Source: Bolinopsis microptera
Taxonomy: Eukaryota; Ctenophora; Tentaculata; Lobata; Bolinopsidae
DNA: 64,000 bases
Direction: 5' to 3'
Assembly: GCF_026151205.1 (NCBI RefSeq)
Contig: NC_087080.1
Coordinates: 8,087,720-8,151,719, forward strand
Shown here in pieces: positions 20,465 through 30,300 of the stretch. Position 1 is the stretch's first letter. Every line of letters starts with the position of its first letter. A program made the translations under genes and the position numbers. The notes beneath the pieces are model-generated. The model was given only the letters and a program-made list of their open reading frames with translations. It had not been told where the DNA came from and did no database searches.

Positions 20465-23363
20465 GAGGCTGGGCCAAGATAGCCCACGAGAGGATAGCAT
20501 TGAGATGCTCTGCCTACCTCTGGGGTGTGGCAACCTTGGGGAAGGTTGCCGGTGAAATCAGAGTGATTGGTGGAGGATGGTGTAAGATGTTATAATATGA
20601 GTCAAAATGATACGCTTAATGCCAGCTGGGTTTGGAAAAGTAAAACGAGACGAGACAGCATATGAAATAATACTTTAAGTCACCCCGGTCTGATCCAGCT
20701 CCTCCGGCACAATTAAGCGTTTGGTGCGGTTTGCGAAATTGACAATTGTGGTGATGTGTTGGTTGTCGAATATGTCATTGACAGAGAGGTAGTAGTCCTG
20801 GAAATATTGACCTCTAATTTGGGCAATAGCCGGACACTGTCCAAGAAAGTGTGAGACAGTTTCCTCTCCGTCGCCGCACATAGGACAAGCACTGGTGTTT
20901 GATTTGCAAATGGTGTGAAGGTGTTTGTTTAAGCCGCAGTGACCCGTGATGAGGTGAACTGCAGTTCTGTAATCTTGTCTGTTTTTGCTGAGTGTAGTGT
21001 TGAGGTTTTTGATGATTTTGGCATGCTTGTGGCCGAGTGTCAGTTTGGTGTGTCTGGGACCGTCAGTTAACCAAGTTTCCTGATTCAGTCTGTTGACTTT
21101 GTTGTCGATTTGACGCTTGATGTAGGATTGAGGAATTGGACACTTCAAAGTGGATTCACTGATTGTACCAAGCTTGGCCAGCTCATCTGCTTTTTCGTTC
21201 CCCCACAATCCGATGTGTCCTGCAATCCATCGTATCTCTAGCGTGTTGTTGGATCCGAGTGCATTAAGAGAGTCGTAACAGTCTCTTGTAGTTCTACTCC
21301 GCGTTGAAAGCGCAGAGATAGCCTGTATAGATGAGAGACTGTCAGACCATATGATGATGTGTGTGTTGGTATAGGTAGAGAGATATTTGCAAGCTTCAAT
21401 GATGGCGGTGAGCTCTGTTTGGTAAACAGTGCAATAATCAGGGAGCTTGAATGATCTTTCTTCAAGGGTGGTGTTATTGTTGTCAGTTGTGATGATATAG
21501 CCAGCCCCGCATCCTGAGTCAGTGAGTGACCCGTCAGTGTAGCAGGTGATCGTTTCACTGGTAATGTTGTCAATGGTGTTTTGAAGTGAATTTCTATATT
21601 CAGTGTTATCGGCTCCAGGAGTTGTGACGGTGAAGTGCCGTCCCAGCATCATGGTTGGTGTTGTTAGGTCTCTCGTTGCTCTAGGTGGGATAATGAGGTC
21701 TGCCATGAATTGTTTGTTGATAGTGGTATGATTTTTGATAGTTCCCTTCCTGAAGGCGATAGTTTCAAGAGTGAGGCTGCCATAAGCTTGTAGCCTGGCC
21801 GCACCCTTTGCTGCTTCGCCTTGCAGGAACAGTATGATGTCAGAAGTGTCGGTGAGGTGATTCAATGCGATAAAAGGTGTGCTTGGCATGGCACCAGACA
21901 TCATTCTGAGTGCCAATGCCTGCACACGTTTGAGTTTCTTCGCGTTATAGTCCGTTTGAGTGGCCCTGATCCATATACTACAGCAGTAGGATAGGATTGG
22001 ACGGATGACAGCCGTGTACATCCATTTGCATGTTTTAGGGCTCATACCCCATGTGGGGCCGACAGCTCTTCGACATTGCATGAGGGATGCCGTGGCTTTT
22101 TTGGTGGTGTTGATGATATGTTCATTGAAATTGAGTTTGCTGTCCAAGGTGACTCCTAGAAATTTAGCAGACTTGGAAAGACCTATAATGTTGTTGCCAA
22201 CTGTTATAGGTCTTAGAGTCCACTTACTATTCCAGGTAAACATGACTATCTGAGTTTTAAGGGCGCTAATAGATAGCTCTTTGGTTCTGCACCAATTTTC
22301 TATCGTTTTAATAGTTTTGCATGTTCGGTCCCAGATGATGTCTAAATCATCCCCTTCCGCTAGAGACAACAGATCATCCGCAAAGGCTTGCAGGTAACCC
22401 GGGATGTCTTTTGCGGTAAAGGAAAGGAGATCGTCGACTACCAGATTCCAGAGAAAAGGAGAGAGAATGCCTCCTTGGGGGCAACCTCGCCTGATCCGTA
22501 CCCTTCTCGACTTATCCTTATGATTTAGTGTGATGAATCGATTGGTTACCATGTTGATGATCCACTGTGCAGTAGCCAAGTCCACTTTCGTAGCCTTGAC
22601 TGCTTCAGAGATAGCCTTGAACGAGACATTGTCGAAGGCGCCCTCTATATCTAGAAAGACACCTAGGACATATCCTTTCTTGGCTATTCTGCGCTCAATG
22701 GTGTGAGTAACTTTATGAAGTGCCGCTTCTGTGGAGCAGCCCTTCTTAAAGCCGAATTGTCGTTTGTTGATATCATTAGCTATGTTGAGGTCATGTTGCA
22801 TATGCCATAAGATCACTTTCTCCTGCAACTTTAACATCACGGGCGAAAGAGTGATCGTTCGAAATGACTTAGCTTTGTTGTAGTCGGTTTTTCCAGGCTT
22901 AGGGAGAAAGATTCCAAGAGAGTCCCTCCACAAAGTTGGGATGTGTTGCGTTTCATGGTTTTTTGTCATAATGTTTTTTGTTATGTCTTTGATATGAGCC
23001 CAGGCTTTCTGGAATATGATAGGTTTTAGAGTGTCAGGTCCTGTAGCCTTCAAGGGATCGAAGGATAGGAGAGCCTTTTCGATTCTTTCAGGGCTGTAGA
23101 TTTTGTCTAGTAAGTCTGTGGAGATCGGTAAGGGGCAGAGAGGCGGAACTGGCGGATCAGTAACACTCTCCTTGAAGTGGGTTTGTGTCATGACCTCCAG
23201 TGTCTCCTCTGCGTTTTTGGTGAGTTCGCCATTTGGTTTATAAACGGCTTCAAGTTTGTTATTGGTGTCAGTACAGGTTTTCAGAATCTTGTTCATCCTT
23301 CCAGATTCCTTAACCGATTCTGTGTCTGCGCAGAATTTCCGCCACGCATTGCACGGGTGGCTT
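20424..23363 (-). mobile_element. 5'-truncated non-LTR retrotransposon (LINE), recent insertion
   Basis: The insertion is bounded by an exact 12 bp duplication CACGGGTGGCTT (20424-20435 and 23352-23363). On the minus strand it ends in an A-tail (the T-run at 20434-20460) after a ~210 bp 3' untranslated region. The reading frame stays open right up to the 5' junction (in frame NAWRKFCADTESVKESGR before the first ATG), so the endonuclease domain and any first ORF are missing, the usual 5' truncation of target-primed insertion. The exact duplication, intact frame and unbroken tail mark a young copy, so autonomous full-length relatives should exist elsewhere in the genome. Confidence 0.93.
20675..23296 (-). 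CDS. LINE reverse transcriptase with RNase H and C-terminal zinc motif (partial ORF2)
   Basis: 873 codons from the first ATG, open for 18 more codons to the truncation point. Reverse transcriptase: DPLKATGPD (~80-88), LGVFLDIEGAFDNV with catalytic D216, RRGCPQGGILSPFLWN (~269-284) and the catalytic box AFADD with D307/D308. Thumb and connection follow. RNase H (~585-710): CYTDGS D588, QTEL E628, SDS D652, H693 in WIAGH and D704 in EKADELA, the complete D-E-D-(H)-D set. C-terminal zinc motif CPMCGDGEETVSHFLGQC (C804, C807, H816, C821). RNase H after RT places it among the I/R1/Ingi/Loa-like superfamilies and not with RNase H-less Jockey or CR1 elements; the exact clade needs a tree. Expression from this copy is unlikely because it lacks the 5' end. 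Confidence 0.92.
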   Translation of the reverse strand: MNKILKTCTDTNNKLEAVYKPNGELTKNAEETLEVMTQTHFKESVTDPPVPPLCPLPISTDLLDKIYSPERIEKALLSFDPLKATGPDTLKPIIFQKAWAHIKDITKNIMTKNHETQHIPTLWRDSLGIFLPKPGKTDYNKAKSFRTITLSPVMLKLQEKVILWHMQHDLNIANDINKRQFGFKKGCSTEAALHKVTHTIERRIAKKGYVLGVFLDIEGAFDNVSFKAISEAVKATKVDLATAQWIINMVTNRFITLNHKDKSRRVRIRRGCPQGGILSPFLWNLVVDDLLSFTAKDIPGYLQAFADDLLSLAEGDDLDIIWDRTCKTIKTIENWCRTKELSISALKTQIVMFTWNSKWTLRPITVGNNIIGLSKSAKFLGVTLDSKLNFNEHIINTTKKATASLMQCRRAVGPTWGMSPKTCKWMYTAVIRPILSYCCSIWIRATQTDYNAKKLKRVQALALRMMSGAMPSTPFIALNHLTDTSDIILFLQGEAAKGAARLQAYGSLTLETIAFRKGTIKNHTTINKQFMADLIIPPRATRDLTTPTMMLGRHFTVTTPGADNTEYRNSLQNTIDNITSETITCYTDGSLTDSGCGAGYIITTDNNNTTLEERSFKLPDYCTVYQTELTAIIEACKYLSTYTNTHIIIWSDSLSSIQAISALSTRSRTTRDCYDSLNALGSNNTLEIRWIAGHIGLWGNEKADELAKLGTISESTLKCPIPQSYIKRQIDNKVNRLNQETWLTDGPRHTKLTLGHKHAKIIKNLNTTLSKNRQDYRTAVHLITGHCGLNKHLHTICKSNTSACPMCGDGEETVSHFLGQCPAIAQIRGQYFQDYYLSVNDIFDNQHITTIVNFANRTKRLIVPEELDQTGVT

Positions 23364-24374
23364 ATATGTCACTGTTTGTCCAAAAGTGGTTGGACACGCT
23401 GATTTCGTTATTTTTTGCTTTTCGACACTTTTGAGTTTTGACTATTCTTGGATGTTTGTTTTAATTTTTTTGTGGGAACAATGTAATGTTTTGATTTATG
23501 GTTTTTGTTTTATTTATATTTGATCTGTAATAAACAATACCTAATTGAGGTTTCTGTGACGTAATTAATTCTACGACTACCACGATAAACATAACCAGAC
23601 TCTAGTTAATTTAACCCAGTCTTTGACTCTAAGGTTTTACAAACTTTTATAAAATTTAAATATGTTATCAGATCACCAAACATTATAATTGATGATTTAA
23701 TTTCTGAAGAAAAGACCTCCGGCGCCCACCAGTATACCATTTTAACAAACTTCCGGACTTGAATTTGGATTCCACCGACCCAATATAATTACTTCTATAG
23801 GGCGGCAGACCTTACACTCGGAGCCGAAACGTTTAACGTAATTATACTTCATTTTCAAATTTGCACTCTCGCGTTTTGATTCGATTAGATTTCCGTACGT
23901 ATGGATAAAAGAATGTAAACAGGAAGGAATGCCAGTCCATGACATATACAAATACCGGAGGCCCTTGCTCTGTTTACTGTTTTTGTTTACCTCACAATAG
24001 AAATGTAATATTCAGATGTTTTCGTTATAATTGTCTTTGTTTTGCCAGTTTGCGCAGACAGCACCAGTTGTTCCTCTCTTTATGTAACTGTTGTACGTGT
24101 GTGATGTGGAGCTATTTATAATATATAGTACTAATAAAACGTGCCTATGTAATTTATATGGGCAAGTTTTATTAGTAGCCATAGTCAGTGTCCATAACAA
24201 CTCTGCACCCTTCGATTGCTTTTGCAAGATAACCCGTGACTAATTGCCTTGTTAACCTCAGCTAAAAAGGTTCCGAAGTTTAGACAGAAATTGAATATGG
24301 GAGGACCCTGCAGATGTCTTTTAATCATATGAGCACGTTTTATTTTATTTTCCTAACTCTATCCAGTTTTAGTT
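23364..24374. other. Spacer, no gene seen
   Basis: AT-rich DNA between the LINE and the next MITE. Short open frames (for example 23742-23951 minus, 23939-24121 plus) overlap each other in opposite directions and show no protein-like features. Confidence 0.35.
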
Positions 24375-24901
24375 TACCTTACAAGACTTTTTCATAACGT
24401 ACGAAATGCGACGTTTTTCCCGAAATTTCGCCATATTTTCGGACCGCCAAAATTTCGGTCGTCGTAATAGAATCCGTCGCATTATTTTTAGCTCATTCCA
24501 ATAATTGTGGCTTCATCGATTCATTTTGTTCTTGAAAAGTTAGTGATATGATGGTGGGACAAATAAACACAATATTCCATGATGAATTTAATGTCAAGTA
24601 ATACGCTTATCCGAGAATCTTACTCCTGGGAGTACACTGGAAAACAGCGTGAAACTGAAAGAGTCGAGCAGGACCCCTTAAGTATAGAGGAAGATGAAAA
24701 AATCGATTTATAAGTTTCATTTTGTTTCAACATGATTTTACCGATTTTTAGAAAATTTTGAATTTCCTTTGTGTCAGAAAACAAAATGATGAAAAATACC
24801 CTTATTTATTTTATACCCTTTGTTCAATTTCGTCATATTTTCGGACCGCCAAAATTTCGGTCGTCGCAAATTGGTCCGCCACAAAAAAGTCTTGTAAGGT
24901 A
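24375..24901. mobile_element. 523 bp MITE with TA target duplication (Tc1/mariner-like ends)
   Basis: The terminal inverted repeats CCTTACAAGACTTTTT (24377-24392) and AAAAAGTCTTGTAAGG (24884-24899) are perfect and flanked by TA on both sides. A block ATATTTTCGGACCGCCAAAA followed by TTTCGGTCGTCG occurs near both ends in direct orientation. No transposase is present. The TA duplication suggests mobilisation by a Tc1/mariner-type transposase (family knowledge). Confidence 0.8.
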
Positions 24902-26394
24902 CTCCTCGCACCTGATGATCCAACTCAATCCTTGATTATATTTTCTGATCGATCGCATGTCGGTCAATTTGATATCTATATTTAGTGAGTCATAACACTA
25001 GCATGATACTATTCAAGTACCACGTGATTCCGTGAAGGACAGGTAATTTGAATAATTTTGGACAGTGGCCAAGTACACAGATCGAGTAGTGATGTGCTGC
25101 ATTGTGCAGTCCTTTTAATTACCATTCAAACTTTATAAGTTAATAAGTGTAATGTTTATATAGATCTCTTATAAGTCTTTAGCAGTCATTTATATAGTTT
25201 AGCGTGTAGGTTTTGTAGGCCTTTTGAGTGGTTAGGCTTTCAGGCTTTGGTCTTTCCGCTGTTTCATTTTGGTCTAGAAAGTTCGAGTATTTTCTTTATT
25301 TTATATGGTTGTTTTGTCGTATTTTCAGTCTTTTACTCTGGCATTATAGTTTTACTCCTCAATGGAAATTATTTTAATCAACCAAGGATCTTGTAAAATT
25401 TGATTAATTAAATAATGGCAGTGGACTTTCTGCCGGACATTGCCTCTCGGACATTCTATTTACTATCTTCTGCAACCTGAATTTACCCGTGCAATCTTGG
25501 GAATCTCCCGCACTATAAATCATTGCGACGATCATCGACGTTATCAAAACCTCTTGGTGCATGTTCAGCATATATGAACATAATATGTACATATTCAACA
25601 ATTATGAACTTCAAGGAAAAAGCACCTTTTTGAAGGAAGGCATCTCTACTTGACACTTGCCAGTTATTGGTCGAACAAGAAAGCATCCTACACAAACATT
25701 ACCATCTGCTCTTACCACACATATAAACAGAATACATTATTTATAAACCACACACCCCTCCCCCTCCTCTTCTCACTACTGTCTCCTCTTTTGTGTGAAA
25801 ATTGCGGCACATCTGAATAAGCATATGTATAATACCTGACGAGCACACACCTGCACGTAGTGTAAACCAACTACACAGTCTACACTCTACACTTTGCTCC
25901 AGGACCTATACACTCTGCTCCAGGACCTCTCTCTATGTGCAGTCTTATAGTGGAGTTATGCCAGTTCTGTTGTCTATTTTGGAGAGGGTAATTACACACA
26001 CGCGCTCTCTCGATCTGAGTGTAGTATAGAGATTAGAGCTATAATAGTGTTTTAGAGTTTGTAATGTAGCGGCCGGTCGTTAACAAATATAGGATGTTTC
26101 GGCTTTGTATTATGTAATTGGTCATTCGTTGTGTATTGGAAACAGGATCAATTGTGTTTGTCCCGTTTATCGTGTTTGATTGTTCCACGCGGTGCTGATT
26201 TACATTCTACACACGAACTTCGTGGGTGAAATTGTCGCAAGTTTCTCTTAGACATCTCTCTTTTGAAGCAGGCTCCACATTTTAATCTGTCCCAATTTAG
26301 TCGTATTATCTATAGTACAATGTTTTATTGCATATATTGAGCTGTTCCATGTTAAGTAGTTAAGAGCAGGGACGGTAGGTAAGTAACGTGCTGC
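24902..26394. other. Spacer with short repeats, no gene seen
   Basis: No convincing coding exon. TGCTCCAGGACCT(A/C)T is duplicated at 25895-25930. The overlapping minus-strand frames at 25404-25695 have no recognisable features. Confidence 0.35.
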
Positions 26395-26398
26395 TTCA

Positions 26399-26971
26399 TA
26401 TATCCACCAGCGTGCGCTTTTTCGCATAGCGGGCTCTCACCAGCCCGCTGTCAAAGGGCCCGATATCTCTACAGCCCGCTCATGATATAGCCCGCTAACA
26501 AGTGACATTTAATTTGACCAGTAGCAATATAGCCCGGAGTTCTCTAAAATATTTTCAGTTTCTGTATCGTCTCCATGTGAAATTCCTTATTACACTGACT
26601 ATATATACATTTTATTTTTGTGTCCGGTAGGGCTGCTCATGCAGCTCGTGAGCAGATGACATGATACTTTGATTTATATCAACGTTATTATAACACACTA
26701 CATAATACACATCAGCACTATAATCCCCCTATATTATTGATATTCATCGTCACTGACATTACATTCATTATTCCCACGGCCCAGGAATACAGTGCATCTC
26801 CAGCCCCTATATACGACACAGCCCTTTATGATTGGCTTACATTGAACACGTAACGTGTTACCATGGTTACAACAATTAGTGGCGACCTTTTCTAGAGTTG
26901 ACTTTTATACAAGCTCCATTGTTTATTTATAAAATTATATATTAACTGTAATACGCCCGCTGGTGGATATA
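26399..26971. mobile_element. Candidate element with 14 bp inverted ends
   Basis: TATATCCACCAGCG (26399-26412) recurs inverted as CGCTGGTGGATATA (26958-26971), bracketing ~570 bp. The interior has at least four copies of AGCCCGCT or AGCCCG within 26430-26540, in DNA otherwise AT-rich. Its right end leads directly into the cloverleaf sequence at 26990-27130, so the two may be one unit. No target duplication was identified. Confidence 0.45.
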
Positions 26972-26978
26972 ATCCACA

Positions 26979-27142
26979 TCACCTCGACCCGCGGGCGGAA
27001 AAATCGTATAGCACTCGGGCCCGATGGGCCCTCCGTGCTATACGAAAATATGTCCTCCTCGGGCTAGCGCCCTCGGGGACATATGAAATATTGCACGCGC
27101 GTGCGCGTGCAATATTTTGTTCCGCCCGCGAGTCTCCGGTGA
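26979..27142. repeat. Cloverleaf-forming sequence: three hairpins inside a closing stem
   Basis: A perfect 11 bp outer stem (CGCGGGCGGAA 26990-27000 with TTCCGCCCGCG 27120-27130), extended by TCACC/GGTGA, encloses three hairpins. Arm 1 (27004-27045): 11 bp TCGTATAGCAC/GTGCTATACGA plus an inner GGGCCC pair. Arm 2 (27048-27084): ATATGTCC/GGACATAT plus GGGC/GCCC. Arm 3 (27086-27117): perfect 15 bp AAATATTGCACGCGC with a two-base loop. The segment is far more GC-rich than its surroundings. Such geometry is known from ends of some DNA elements and hairpin-telomere replicons; no coding sequence accompanies it. Confidence 0.75.
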
Positions 27143-27309
27143 TATGTATATATATCGTACTTTGTACTTGTATTATACTGTACATCTGTCAAAGAGGCAC
27201 ATCTCATATGGTTCGTCATCATTAAAAGGTTCGTTACATCACCATAGCAACCACCGTGCGACCCATATTCCATAACCACCAGTGGTGGTGGACCATCAAA
27301 TGATAAATC

Positions 27310-27365
27310 GTATCACTTTGTCAGGTCACTCCGCACTTTGTCTGGTCACTCCGCACTGGTTCAGG
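27310..27365. repeat. Short tandem duplication
   Basis: CACTTTGTC(A/T)GGTCACTCCG occurs twice in succession, with a third partial GCACTGGTTCAGGTTGG. Immediately before, CCACCAGTGGTGGTGG forms a small hairpin. Confidence 0.5.
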
Positions 27366-27369
27366 TTGG

Positions 27370-30300
27370 TTTATGTCCCATGCTTCCTTTTCACCCCTTT
27401 TACACAGGTGACAGCTGTGTACCTACATTCAATGTGCAAGGTGGAATGTTTGTTTACATAATTTATATGACATGTCCAGGGTGCGGGCTGTCCTACTGAA
27501 GGGCGCCAGAAATCTCCGGTTGTAGCACCGTTCTTACTCGCACACCGCTACTTTACTTCCTAGTTTTCATGGCGCTCTTGTTGCTGCACTTTCGTTCGGT
27601 TCTAACTTTATTCGATTAATTTTGTCGTTAAGGTATTTTATATTTGACCTCGATAATTTGTATCCTCTCTCTTTTCTCGCTCCTAGTCACGGTAGTCGCG
27701 GTATCCTCACCATTCAGTATAGAATATGCAATTCCAATAAAATCTGTGGATCGGCTAAAACCTAATTTGGGTATCTACGCGGTGAGCCTTATTTCGTCCA
27801 TGTTCCCTTAAAAGGCAATCAATATTACTGGACCCATAAGACAACTATTTTACAGTACTAGTATTATGAGCTCATTTTCCTCATATTATGACGTCATCAC
27901 ACGACAACCTCACAGGGCGTTTCACCGTGGCGGATTACGTCATCCGATATCGTCATACCGAACCTCGATAGCATTACCCTAGTAACTCTACCCCACCATA
28001 ATTATCCTGCATTCCAGCTCGAGTTTTAGTAGCCATTTTGAATCTTATTTCTTTCTTCCGCAGGCATTCCAGATTCCAGAATTCGGAAGAAAAATGTCAC
28101 AAGTCGGTTCAATTGTTTTTGAATGTGAGGATTAACCTCATTGTTAGTTTTGCTCTCTGCTCGGATGCTAATGTTCAATTCTTACCGCGAACGGGATTAT
28201 TTTATAACCAAATATTCCCACAGAATTAGTGACTTAGAGACTACATTCCGTTAGAAGTGCAATAGGTTTTAGGTTCCTACTTTTGGAGCTACAGGCTTTA
28301 CTTTCCTATATTCGTATTATCTTTTGTGTTTATTATCTCACGGTTAGAATTTGGCAGCATGACCACCTAAAATACGGCCTCACCTCAGTTTGTGTTGACT
28401 AGTTGTAGTTTTCTAGAACCTTAAGCCTCTTTAATCCTGGTTTCTTTAAACCAAGGTCTACTTGGGACCACGTACATGACGTATTTTCCCTCTTCATGAG
28501 GTCATGTCGGACAGCCTGACTACGGAGAATGGTAATATTGTTCTGTGATTTGTTGCTTGCCCGTGAGTTATAGCCGGCATCGACACGGTCTACATTATCG
28601 TTTTATAGGTGTTTAATGTAGCAAGATATCGGGACAATCCATTCGCATATTATATGCCCAGTTGCATAACGTAGCATTTTCTTGCAATCCACACAATTTG
28701 GGGCGGTTTCTTTTTTGGCTTTTTCGGTCCTAGTGAAGAAATATGTGAGGAGTCAATGACTTGAACATCACTATCAGAACACCTTTCAGCCATTTGTTTT
28801 GTCTGTTTTTGGGAATCATCATACTCTCAGCCCTAGCTCACTCACGAAATGTTCTGATTTAAATATTGAACGTCGCTCTATGAGGAATCTCAATTCAAAT
28901 AATCCGCATTTATCAATTATTTGAATCCGATCCTGTTATATAACTGTTTCAGAACCACAGTATAACAATTTGAGCACATTACAAATACAAAGGATAGGTG
29001 TTAATTCGGCCGCTCAGATTTGAATTCCACTGTAGACGATCATCAGGATTTCCCTTACAATATAATATGTATTTGAGGTCATTATATAAACTAATTATCT
29101 AGTGGGAATCATCTGATGATTTGAATTCCGCACCGTGTTGCCATACACTCGCGACGCATGGAATATATATTTTGGAAAATGACATAATTCAATCTTGGTA
29201 TACTCGAGATTGTAATTTGTGACCTCATACGAAACAGCTCGCCTTCTTTCCTTATCACTATTCTTATCGTAATTGTGTTGTGATGTGTTTCTGAGGTTCA
29301 TTCTACTGACACTGTCTTTTCTATCGTTTATTTACATATTATTTGTCTGGAGATATGTTTTTATCAGTATCACCGCATCTAAATTCGATAAAAATTCAAC
29401 AAACGGCTAATCACAACCACACGTCATAGCCTGTATTTTAGATCACCTAGATCCAAGGGGTATCAGAGAAGTTTGTTATTCCACCGATGCCGTTTTGGGT
29501 AACATTGTTAGCATGTAACTGGTTTGAAATCTACCCTTGTTTTCTAAATTTGGATAGAAACGACGTTCAAGGATTGAAAGATTAGGTGTTGGGTTTCCAT
29601 CCTGTAACTTTTTAAACGTGGATACCTCATTAACACCAATTTGTAAATTGTTTAAGATTTGAATCCCGCCCCAACCAATTAACAATTTACTGCTCAGTTT
29701 TGTCACCTTTCTTTGAAGATTTTTTTTGTTATACCTCCGATCGACTGATCAATTTTTACACGACCATTACTCAGTAATGATCGTAATTTACTGTGACTAT
29801 TATCGTTTACAGATCTGTGTTTCAGACTAAAACATCACCAATTTTATATTTTCCAGTCCCTTTATCACCACTAACTTACAACATGATCTCAGCTGCTCTA
29901 TTGTCCCCCAGATCAACCTACCACCTACTGTTGAATTCTTACTGAAACTCGATACCTGTAAGTAGATTTCTTCAGACCTCCCTAGCTCTCTCTCTTGACT
30001 GCAAACTGTGTTACCGAGGTGTCTTCAGGCATGACCACCACGACCATTCTTCATTCTGTCATGTTGGATGATTTGTCACCTGATCCAGTCTCTGGTTCTT
30101 ACTGGCCCCGTCTTGAGGTCTACTTTTATTACACGTACCTTATTCTTCTTCTATTGTTCACCCTGGCTCGTCGGTTTGCAGTTTGTTTTGTTAAGTAATT
30201 TAGCAGTTTACTTATGACAATAAGTTTTAGGTTTGTTGATTTAGTATAAGCAGACTTTGTTTCTGATAGCTACATCTGCGATGGTCTGATCTGCAACTTT

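Noticed and set aside
22005-22253. Plus-strand and other frames inside the LINE
   Set aside because: Antisense shadows of the reverse transcriptase ORF.
26979-27142. Viral-type inverted terminal repeat (parvovirus-like) integrated in the genome
   Set aside because: There are three arms, no adjacent viral gene and no sequence match I could justify; only the geometry is comparable.
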